Shown here piece after piece: positions 4,103 through 10,146 of a stretch of DNA of 10,146 bases. The position numbers and the translations under genes were made by a program. This DNA is from Candidatus Caldarchaeum sp. (lineage in GTDB: Archaea > Thermoproteota > Nitrososphaeria_A > Caldarchaeales > Caldarchaeaceae): NCBI GenBank assembly GCA_025054515.1, contig JANWZT010000038.1, forward strand, positions 1-10,146, in the 5' to 3' direction. How positions within the stretch are numbered: the stretch's first letter is position 1; the number at the start of each line of letters is the position of its first letter. The notes below the pieces were generated by a model. That model worked only from the letters and a program-made list of their open reading frames with translations, searched no databases and had not been told where the DNA came from.

Positions 4103-6613
4103 TCAGACCCTGCCTTTCGTCCGTCTTTTCGCGCGGGAAACAGTTCTGCGTAAGACTACCGTGGATGTTATGCCAACGACCATCACGATTACCGGCAACA
4201 AGATGGTGGTCAATTCCTGTAGCGAAAGCGTTAAGTTCCCCAACACGAGGGCCACGGGCATTTTCACCGTGAAGAACTGACCATCGCCGGTGACTAAGAC
4301 CTGCTGTTCGACATTTTTCGTTCCCACGGCTGTTCGGATCTGGTATGGACCGGGTGGAACGGCGACAAACAAGGCTTCGGAGCTGGTGAATCTGCCGAGA
4401 GAAACGTCGCCTCGTACGGCCTCTATGGTTGCTTCCAACGGTGTGTTGAATTCGTTGACCACAGAGACCCTGAAGCTGTACAAGGGTAGGGTGAATTCGG
4501 TTCGTTCACCCGCTTTCGCGACGGCTTCAAAGACGGTGAACCCACGGTATTTGGCTGTGAACCGGTATGAACCTAGCGGTTTCTGGCCTAAGGTCGCCGT
4601 TCCGTCTGCTTTGGTGGTTGTCGAGCCGAGGTTTGGAGCTTCAACGGCGACGCCTGCGACCGGTGCTCCTCTATGGTCCTTGAAAAACAGGACAACGTAT
4701 CCTGCTTTTACGGTTATCTGGGTATTTTGCACGGTTTGCATCGGCTCCGAATAGATTTCAGCATCGTCGAGGAAAATTTTTAGCAAATGCATGCCGGCTG
4801 GAACTTCTTCGAATACCACGGTTCCGTTGACTACTTGACGTTCCACGGCCGTGTTTCCGAGTTGTAGAAGAGCTTTTGCCTTCGATATTTCGGACCCATC
4901 GACGCCCACGACTTTTATCCGCATGGCGTATATTTCTGCCTTCAGCGATGTCTGCACTCCTGGACGAAGAACCACGACGGTGTCCAACACCTTGAATCCT
5001 TTCCAAACCGCTTCGAAGCCGTATGCCCCGGCGGTGATGTCCTTCAAGCTTATTTTTCCGTCTCTTACGGGCATGGGCCTGCCTTCGACCGTGACAGCTA
5101 CGTCGACAAGCTTCCGGCCTTCATAGTCGGTTATTTCGACGTCTGCGTCGAAGACAGCGACGTTGACCGTGTTTTCTCCGTGGTTTTCGGGGATTCTGAG
5201 CGTGGTTTGTCCGACCGGTACGAATTTGTTTTTGAAGGTGTTGTATGCTTCGATTTCTATCTGGTAGGCTCCTTTTGGAAGTCTGTCGAATGTCGGGGAT
5301 GTTGTGTTTTGGGCCGTTCGTTGAATAGGTGAAAGGCGAATTATCAGAGGGAGGTCCACGTTCTTTCCGTCGGCTTTTTTAATGTTGATTTTGAGGTCTC
5401 CGACTTGGGCTGTTGCTTCGAGAGTTCCGCCTGGGCTGTTTTTCACGAGCGGCTCTGAAACCTTAAGGTCGGCTTCAAAGACTTCGACTCCGAGCCAACT
5501 GGCTTTGAACCGGTAGGTCCCTGCGGGGACGTTGACGAATTTCGCCGTTCCGTTCGCTGAATATGTCTTGACCCCGTTGAGAAACACCTCTGTATCCAGA
5601 GGCCTGTTCGCCAAATCTTTCAAGACCACGTGGGCTTCGTAGAGGTAGGTTTTGACTGTGGGGTTTTTGGCGAGGTCTGCGAGAATCGGGTATATTTGGT
5701 TGGCGAGATGTAGGCGGCCGTCGTAGGGAGATAGGTAGAAAATTTTGGTGAGGTAAGCGCCTTCGTTCATTCTCCTTATTTCGACGTAGCCGTTTTCGTC
5801 GGATTTGTAGAGGAAGGTCGCGGTGGCTCCCGGCAGAGTTGACGTCATTTCCACGGTTGCGTCGGGAACCGGGTTAAGGCCCCAGTAGTCGGTTACGCGG
5901 AACCTGAAGGTTCTATACGGCTCGATGACGACGTAGTCAAGGTCAGTCGAGACCGTCAAAGGCCCTATTCTCCGTCCATCATCGCCCGTGAACACCGCTT
6001 TGAATTTGAGCTCTGCTTTAAGCCGTCCAACGGGGACGTCAGCGTTCGGCCTTATCGTTATGTTGATGTCTCTGTCGACCAACCGTCCGAGAACTACGCC
6101 TTCTGGCTTCGAAAAAGTGATGGCCGGCCCGTCATATCCTGATAGCCATATTTGGAATTCGGTGATGTTGAAGACGCCTGCTTCAAGGTTTTTCATCCGG
6201 ATTATAGCCCATCCGCTACCGCCTGCATGGATGTCCCCCTGCCAAGCGATAACCGTAGCAACAACTCGCCAGAACCCGGCCGCTTCGGGAACGATGCAGA
6301 TTTGGAATACCTCCCCAATTGAGAACCTTCTCTGGCCAGCTTCGATCCTGTACCCCGGTGCCGTCACGTAATAGCTGTAGAACCATGCGAAAACGTTGAC
6401 GGATGCGTGGCCCGTCGAGTTGGTGATCGAGCTGGTGCGATGTGTTGGGTTGTCGAGGTTGACCGACGCCCCCGCGACGGCCGCCCCGGAAATACAGTCG
6501 GTAACTCTGACGTACGCCGTGCCAAACTCTGTCCCGGGTGGTATCGGATCGACTGCGTAACCGGACGAAAGCAGAATAAACATCAGGAATGATGGAAGAA
6601 GATACCTCAGCAT
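4103..6613 (-). CDS. Large membrane-anchored surface protein with tandem Ig-like/Cna-B-like beta-sandwich repeats
   Basis: This is an 836-residue exported protein. Residues 1-20 are a Sec signal peptide (MLRYLLPSFLMFILLSSGYA). About 30-110 is a carboxypeptidase-regulatory/Cna-B-like domain, and about 110-230 a CARDB-like beta domain (MKNLEAGVFNITEFQIW). From about 325 to 788 run roughly six diverged ~75-residue modules. Each ends in a VPAGxYxFxAxWxGxxVFEA pattern (for example near 362-380, 527-543 and 680-697). A TM helix (about 803-821) and a basic tail (RRTVSRAKRRTKGRV) anchor it with the bulk outside. NxS/T sequons, such as NSTG, NITE, NGTA and NLTL, may be glycosylated. The ATG at 6613 gives the signal peptide and lies about 27 bp from a TATA box. 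It heads an operon with the small membrane protein and ATPase. Role unknown: adhesion, sensing or an S-layer-associated structure are possible. I see no protease or glycosidase motif. Confidence 0.85.
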   Translation of the reverse strand: MLRYLLPSFLMFILLSSGYAVDPIPPGTEFGTAYVRVTDCISGAAVAGASVNLDNPTHRTSSITNSTGHASVNVFAWFYSYYVTAPGYRIEAGQRRFSIGEVFQICIVPEAAGFWRVVATVIAWQGDIHAGGSGWAIIRMKNLEAGVFNITEFQIWLSGYDGPAITFSKPEGVVLGRLVDRDINITIRPNADVPVGRLKAELKFKAVFTGDDGRRIGPLTVSTDLDYVVIEPYRTFRFRVTDYWGLNPVPDATVEMTSTLPGATATFLYKSDENGYVEIRRMNEGAYLTKIFYLSPYDGRLHLANQIYPILADLAKNPTVKTYLYEAHVVLKDLANRPLDTEVFLNGVKTYSANGTAKFVNVPAGTYRFKASWLGVEVFEADLKVSEPLVKNSPGGTLEATAQVGDLKINIKKADGKNVDLPLIIRLSPIQRTAQNTTSPTFDRLPKGAYQIEIEAYNTFKNKFVPVGQTTLRIPENHGENTVNVAVFDADVEITDYEGRKLVDVAVTVEGRPMPVRDGKISLKDITAGAYGFEAVWKGFKVLDTVVVLRPGVQTSLKAEIYAMRIKVVGVDGSEISKAKALLQLGNTAVERQVVNGTVVFEEVPAGMHLLKIFLDDAEIYSEPMQTVQNTQITVKAGYVVLFFKDHRGAPVAGVAVEAPNLGSTTTKADGTATLGQKPLGSYRFTAKYRGFTVFEAVAKAGERTEFTLPLYSFRVSVVNEFNTPLEATIEAVRGDVSLGRFTSSEALFVAVPPGPYQIRTAVGTKNVEQQVLVTGDGQFFTVKMPVALVLGNLTLSLQELTTILLPVIVMVVGITSTVVLRRTVSRAKRRTKGRV

Positions 6614-6636
6614 CCATCCTTTTGTAACAAAATCTA

Positions 6637-6644
6637 CTTATATC
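6637..6644 (-). promoter_or_regulatory. TATA box of the surface-protein operon
   Basis: The minus strand reads GATATAAG, centred about 27 bp upstream of the ATG at 6613, so the operon mRNA would be leaderless. It is the clearest AT-rich box in the 6614-6727 gap, which holds divergent promoters and, as far as I can see, no gene. Confidence 0.6.
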
Positions 6645-6693
6645 TTTTGACTACTTCCACATTTGACTGGCCATCCGAAAGTCGGCGACGACA

Positions 6694-6700
6694 TTATATA
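6694..6700 (+). promoter_or_regulatory. TATA box for the 2-TM protein/threonine synthase transcript
   Basis: TTATATA is centred about 26 bp upstream of base 6723, just before the TTG at 6728. This spacing argues that the small gene starts at 6728 and not at the TTG at 6647, which would lie upstream of the box. Confidence 0.5.
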
Positions 6701-6727
6701 CTAACAATTATCAAAATTGGTACGGAA

Positions 6728-6916
6728 TTGGTTTCGGCAAAGACTGTTTTGAGATTGGCCATCAAGGTGGTCGGTCTTCTTTTGCTGGTAGGGTCGGCTT
6801 TCATCGCCTACAACCTGGCTACCACGTCGTTTGCGGCCTTCACGCTGATGGGGCCTTTAACCGCTCTTTTCGTCGCCTTCCTCGTCATAGGCGCCGTGCT
6901 GATGCTGATTTACTGA
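6728..6916 (+). CDS. Small two-helix membrane protein, hypothetical
   Basis: This is a 62-residue protein with two hydrophobic helices, about residues 10-30 (LAIKVVGLLLLVGSAFIAYNL) and 40-60 (LMGPLTALFVAFLVIGAVLML), and very little else. No family is recognised. I chose TTG 6728 because it lies just after the expected transcription start from the TATA box at 6694-6700; TTG 6749 is another option. The open frame reaches back to TTG 6647, but that part is charged, unlike the rest, and contains the promoter. The stop is 12 bp before the threonine synthase start, so they are probably co-transcribed. The reading frame is plausible from the clean hydrophobic pattern but could be a chance ORF. Confidence 0.5.
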   Translation: MVSAKTVLRLAIKVVGLLLLVGSAFIAYNLATTSFAAFTLMGPLTALFVAFLVIGAVLMLIY

Positions 6917-6928
6917 ACAGGATCAGCC

Positions 6929-8143
6929 TTGAAAGAACTTGCGGTACAGAAATGCATATCCTGCGGAGCCGAATACCCGAGTCACGAGCCAATCTATTCA
7001 TGTAGAGCATGCGGGTCGCTTCTTGAAATAAAGTTTCCTTGGCTCGCCGAAACCGACGGCCGGTCTCTGGCATCATCGTGGGAGCATAGAAGCCGGACGA
7101 TTTGGCGATTCAAGGAGCTAATTCCCATCACGGGCCGGGTTGTTTCTCTGATGGAAGGCGGCACTCCGATTTATCTGGCGGAAAAAGCGGCAAAATGGGC
7201 CGGCGTCCGCGAAATTTACATCAAATTCGAAGGCCTCAACCCGACGGGCAGCTTCAAAGACCGTGGGATGAGCGTCGGTGTTTCAAAAGCAGTCGAACTC
7301 GGGAGAAAAATTGTCGTCTGCGCATCAACCGGCAATACTTCATCTTCCATGTCAGCCTACGCAGCAGCGGCGGGGCTCAAAGCAATCGTCGTCGTTCCGA
7401 AAAAAGGGATAGCGGCTGGAAAGCTCTTCCAAACAGTTTTGCACGGAGCCAAGACGGTTCAAATAGCTGAAGGGTTTGACAAAGCTCTCGGCTCGGTTCT
7501 TTCCAAAGCGGTCGGCTCCGAAGTCTACATACTCAACTCGGTCAACCCGTGGCGTATCGAAGGCCAGAAAACGCTCGCCTTCGAGCTCTGGACCGATCTG
7601 AAAAACACCGACTACTTCGTCTCGGTTCCGGTGGGCAACTGCGGAAACATCTCAGCTATCTGGAAGGGCTTCAAAGAACTCCAAACCATCGACTTGATAG
7701 ACAGGCCTCCAAGACTCGTGGCTGTTCAAGCGGAGGGAGCTTCGCCGTTTGTTGACATGGTCAAGAAAGGAGAAAATGTTTTGAGGCCCGTCGAAAACCC
7801 GACGACGATTGCTTCGGCGATAAGGATAGGTAAGCCTGTCAATTGGATGAAGGCCTTGAAAGCTGTCCGCGAATCCGAAGGGTTGGCGGAAAAAGTCAGC
7901 GACCAACTGATTCTCGAAGCGCAGAGAATTCTTGCATCGGAGGTCGGGATCGGTGTGGAGCCGGCTTCGGCCGCTTCGCTGGCGGGGGTGAAAAAACTTG
8001 TCGAAAAAGGGTTGATGGACAAGTCCTCGACCGTAGTTTGTGTGGCGACAGGTCACGCGTTGAAAGACCCCAACACCGAGATAATATCACCGTATCTGAG
8101 CCGTCGAACACTATCGTTGGAAGAGCTTTTAAAGAGCGTTTAA
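6929..8143 (+). CDS. thrC: Threonine synthase (PLP-dependent)
   Basis: This 404-residue cytosolic enzyme converts O-phosphohomoserine to threonine and phosphate, the last step of threonine synthesis. The N-terminus carries a zinc-ribbon-like CxxC...CxxC (C9, C12, C25, C28), common in archaeal enzymes. The fold-type II PLP site is clear: NPTGSFKDRG contains the Schiff-base lysine K110, ASTGNTSSS (132-140) binds the pyridine/phosphate region, and VPVGNCGN (233-240) is the phosphate-binding glycine loop. Length and motif order are normal. The start TTG at 6929 is the only one that keeps the zinc ribbon; no strong Shine-Dalgarno site precedes it, and it follows the small membrane gene by 12 bp. 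Homoserine dehydrogenase and kinase genes are not nearby. Threonine dehydratase is excluded in favour of ThrC by the ribbon and the TGSFKDRG motif. Confidence 0.95.
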   Translation: MKELAVQKCISCGAEYPSHEPIYSCRACGSLLEIKFPWLAETDGRSLASSWEHRSRTIWRFKELIPITGRVVSLMEGGTPIYLAEKAAKWAGVREIYIKFEGLNPTGSFKDRGMSVGVSKAVELGRKIVVCASTGNTSSSMSAYAAAAGLKAIVVVPKKGIAAGKLFQTVLHGAKTVQIAEGFDKALGSVLSKAVGSEVYILNSVNPWRIEGQKTLAFELWTDLKNTDYFVSVPVGNCGNISAIWKGFKELQTIDLIDRPPRLVAVQAEGASPFVDMVKKGENVLRPVENPTTIASAIRIGKPVNWMKALKAVRESEGLAEKVSDQLILEAQRILASEVGIGVEPASAASLAGVKKLVEKGLMDKSSTVVCVATGHALKDPNTEIISPYLSRRTLSLEELLKSV

Positions 8144-8181
8144 ATCGGACCGACTGCCATCCATTAACAGGTGTTGTTCAA

Positions 8182-9660
8182 ATGGCTCCACCCCTCGAAA
8201 AAATAGGGAACAACGTCTGGCGCATCCCCACCTCCTACCGGAAAGACATGAAAGTACCGGTGATCGTTTACGCGTCGGAGAAGCTTTTAGAGAAGATGAA
8301 GACCGACCGAACCCTCGAACAGGCTGTAAACGTCGCAACCCTGCCCGGAATTGTCAAACAGTCGACTGTCCTGCCGGATGCTCACGAAGGATACGGCTTT
8401 CCCATCGGTGGAGTAGCGGCCATGGACGCGTCTGAAGGGGTCATTTCTCCCGGAGGTGTCGGCTACGACATCAACTGTGGCGTGAGGCTGATGGTGACTA
8501 ACCTCACCATAAATGAGGTGAGGCCACGAATTGTCGAGCTGGTGAACACAGTTTTCCGGAACGTGCCCGCCGGGCTTGGGTCGAGGAGGAAAGATTTCGT
8601 GGTGACTCATTCCGACCTCGACAAAATAGCGATGGAAGGAGCACGATATGTGATCGAAAAATATGGGCTGGGATGGTCTGAAGACTTTCGGAGGATGGAG
8701 GAAGAAGGCCGTTATCCGTCCTACAAGACGGGAAGTATCCCGGACCCAGATCCTTCACTCGTTTCAAGGGAGGCGAAAGCACGCGGAGAATCACAGATAG
8801 GAACTCTCGGAAGCGGAAACCATTTCCTCGAAATACAGCGTGTCGACAAAATCTTCGACCCGAAAGCAGCCAAAGCGATGGGCATTTTCCAAGAAGGCCA
8901 GATAACGGTTTTGATTCACTGCGGAAGCCGTGGCTACGGCCATCAGATATGTAGCGACTACCTCCGTGTCATGGAGAGAGCCGTGGCGAAATATGGCCTT
9001 CGGCTTCCTGACAGGGAGCTTGCATGCACTCCCACAAACAGTCCCGAAGCAACCCAGTACCTCAAAGCCTTCGGATGCGCGGTCAACTTCGCCTTCGCCA
9101 ACCGACAGGCCATCAGCCACTGGGTGAGACAGAGCTTCGAACAGGTTTTCAAAAGGCCGGCTGACGAAATGGGGTTGCAGATTGTGTATGACGTCTGCCA
9201 CAACATCGTAAAGCTGGAGAAACACAAGGTGGACGGAAGCGATGTTGACGTCTTCGTCCACAGAAAGGGAGCGACCCGCAGCTTCCCCGCCGGCCATCCA
9301 CTGATACCCCATATCTACCGAGATGTTGGCCAGCCCGTTCTGATTCCCGGCTCGATGGGGACGGCAAGCTGGGTTTTGCTGGGAAACCCAAAGGCGATGG
9401 AGCTGAGCTTCGGCAGCACAGCCCATGGTGCGGGGCGCGAAATGAGCAGAAGCGGGGCCAAAAGAAGATATAGGGGAGAACAAGTGCTGCGGGAGCTCGA
9501 AAGCCGAGGTATATTTGTGAAAGGCGACAGCATGGAAACCGTCGTAGAGGAGGTTGACGCGGCCTACAAATCCGTGGACGAAGTCGTCGAAGTCAGCCAT
9601 CAGGTCGGCATCGGCACCAAAGTCGCCCGTCTTGTCCCCATCGGAGTAGTCAAAGGATAG
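8182..9660 (+). CDS. rtcB: RtcB, tRNA-splicing RNA ligase (3'-phosphate/5'-OH)
   Basis: This 492-residue enzyme joins tRNA exon halves after intron removal, using GTP and Mn2+. Signature motifs are in order: PDAHEGYGFPIGGVAA (65-80), GVGYDINCGVR (92-102, metal ligands D96 and C99), GSGNHF (210-215, H214), HCGSRGYGH (246-254, H246), ANRQAI (306-311), DVCHN (337-341, H340), HRKGATRSFPA (360-370) and HGAGR (415-419). H415 corresponds to the histidine that is guanylylated in Pyrococcus RtcB (H404). All six are present. No intein interrupts the gene, although RtcB is an intein host in some archaea. The start is ATG 8182, with AGGTG 8 nt upstream; the open frame extends into thrC but lacks conserved sequence there. 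It follows thrC by 38 bp, with GTTTAAATC at 8139-8147 a possible own TATA box. An Archease partner gene is not visible. Confidence 0.97.
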   Translation: MAPPLEKIGNNVWRIPTSYRKDMKVPVIVYASEKLLEKMKTDRTLEQAVNVATLPGIVKQSTVLPDAHEGYGFPIGGVAAMDASEGVISPGGVGYDINCGVRLMVTNLTINEVRPRIVELVNTVFRNVPAGLGSRRKDFVVTHSDLDKIAMEGARYVIEKYGLGWSEDFRRMEEEGRYPSYKTGSIPDPDPSLVSREAKARGESQIGTLGSGNHFLEIQRVDKIFDPKAAKAMGIFQEGQITVLIHCGSRGYGHQICSDYLRVMERAVAKYGLRLPDRELACTPTNSPEATQYLKAFGCAVNFAFANRQAISHWVRQSFEQVFKRPADEMGLQIVYDVCHNIVKLEKHKVDGSDVDVFVHRKGATRSFPAGHPLIPHIYRDVGQPVLIPGSMGTASWVLLGNPKAMELSFGSTAHGAGREMSRSGAKRRYRGEQVLRELESRGIFVKGDSMETVVEEVDAAYKSVDEVVEVSHQVGIGTKVARLVPIGVVKG

Positions 9661-9666
9661 TATAAA
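9659..9666 (+). promoter_or_regulatory. Candidate TATA box for the aldehyde dehydrogenase gene
   Basis: AGTATAAA directly overlaps the RtcB stop codon. Transcription would begin near 9690, giving a leader of about 50 nt before the TTG start at 9744. That fits the presence of a strong Shine-Dalgarno site in that leader. Assigned on sequence alone. Confidence 0.4.
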
Positions 9667-9743
9667 TCATCAAATTATCTATAGAGAGGTTCTCGGGAAC
9701 ATTTTTTACAAACGGCTTCATGGTGCTGGCGGAGGTGGTTTTG

Positions 9744-10146
9744 TTGAGCCTTCAGTTTAGCAGGATTTTCGCGGACATATACGAAGAAGATGAAAATGGC
9801 ATCCCCGTGTTCGGAAGCTTCATCGACGGAGTTTGGACGAGAAAGCCGGCTCAGACTTTCCGCGTGGTCTCGCCCATCGACGGAAGCGAGGTCGCCCGCG
9901 TCCAGAGTTGCACCGCCTCAGACGTGGAGAAAGCGGTCAGGTCCGCTAAAGAGAGTCAGAGCCGGATAAGGTCGTTGGCCGCAATCGACCGTATTGAAAT
10001 TATGGAAGAGGCTGCGCGGCTTCTAAAGGATCATTCGGATGAATTTGCGAGAACGATAACCTACGAGATGGGAAGGCCTTTGGCTGATTCTCCCGGCGAG
10101 GTCAACGCCATGGCCGAAAGGCTTCGGCTTTCGATGGAAGACGCCC
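9744..10146 (+). CDS. Aldehyde dehydrogenase superfamily, GAPN-like (non-phosphorylating glyceraldehyde-3-phosphate dehydrogenase), N-terminal fragment
   Basis: The gene runs off the right edge; 134 codons are visible, all in the N-terminal NAD(P)-binding region. IPVFGSFIDGVW, VVSPIDGSEVARV, the DVEKAVRSAK helix and ITYEMGRPLADSPGEV are typical of the ALDH family. The combination of IPVFGSFIDGVW and GEVNAMAERLRL resembles archaeal GAPN, which oxidises glyceraldehyde-3-phosphate to 3-phosphoglycerate in the modified glycolysis. The catalytic Cys and Glu are beyond the window, so substrate remains uncertain. An ATG at 9720 opens the frame. However, a near-perfect Shine-Dalgarno GGAGGTG at 9730-9736 lies inside that extension and is correctly spaced (7 nt) for TTG 9744, so I start there; TTG 9741 is the alternative. 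It is on the same strand as rtcB, about 83 bp downstream. Confidence 0.85.
   Translation, partial: MSLQFSRIFADIYEEDENGIPVFGSFIDGVWTRKPAQTFRVVSPIDGSEVARVQSCTASDVEKAVRSAKESQSRIRSLAAIDRIEIMEEAARLLKDHSDEFARTITYEMGRPLADSPGEVNAMAERLRLSMEDA

Noticed and set aside
4103..6613. DNA-level tandem repeats or CRISPR in the repeat-protein gene
   Set aside because: The repeats are visible only at protein level; no identical DNA units or regularly spaced spacers were found.
6647..6727. 27-residue N-terminal extension of the 2-TM protein from TTG 6647
   Set aside because: The extension is charged, and the best TATA box (6694-6700) lies inside it.
7843..8181. N-terminal extension of RtcB by 113 residues
   Set aside because: The frame is simply open within thrC. 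RtcB homology begins at the ATG at 8182, which has a Shine-Dalgarno site.
8791..9600. 269-codon open frame on the minus strand
   Set aside because: It lies antisense to rtcB, whose conserved motifs cover the full stretch, and its translation shows no recognisable domain.
8182..9660. Possible intein in RtcB
   Set aside because: The motifs are continuous and the length is normal; no splicing blocks are seen.

Overview
The window looks archaeal. The gene content fits: the start of cofD (coenzyme F420 synthesis), an archaeal-type RtcB RNA ligase, an EGY-like site-2 protease, a RecA/KaiC-like ATPase and a GAPN-like aldehyde dehydrogenase. A tRNA-Pro gene has no encoded CCA. AT-rich TATA-like boxes lie about 26-28 bp before several starts, while downstream genes have Shine-Dalgarno-like sites. 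A TACK-group archaeon (thaumarchaeal or aigarchaeal type) is my best guess, but lineage cannot be proven here.

Layout. (1) Bases 1-747, minus strand: a stand-alone nitroreductase resembling the C-terminal half of mycobacterial FbiB, overlapping the start of cofD, which runs off the left edge. Together they look like part of an F420 pathway. (2) Bases 803-1810, plus strand: a divergently transcribed LarA-like protein in which I cannot find the residues that hold the nickel-pincer cofactor. (3) Bases 1807-2904, minus strand: an intramembrane M50 zinc protease meeting the LarA-like gene tail to tail with a 4-bp overlap. (4) Bases 2968-3043, minus strand: tRNA-Pro(CGG), no intron. (5) Bases 3086-6613, minus strand: a tight three-gene operon of an 836-residue signal-peptide/TM-anchored surface protein made of beta-sandwich repeats, a 3-TM small protein, and a soluble RecA-fold ATPase related to KaiC/ArlH. 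This is the best candidate for an undescribed system. (6) Bases 6728-10146, plus strand: a small 2-TM protein, threonine synthase, RtcB, and the start of an aldehyde dehydrogenase cut by the right edge.

The window is nearly fully coding. The longest gaps are 2905-3085, which holds the tRNA and its signals, and 6614-6727, which holds two divergent promoters. The main points of interest are the non-standard cofD start (ACG or ATA), the nitroreductase-cofD pairing (suggesting the dehydro-F420 route), the degenerate LarA, and the surface protein-ATPase operon. I saw no mobile elements, CRISPR arrays or inteins.
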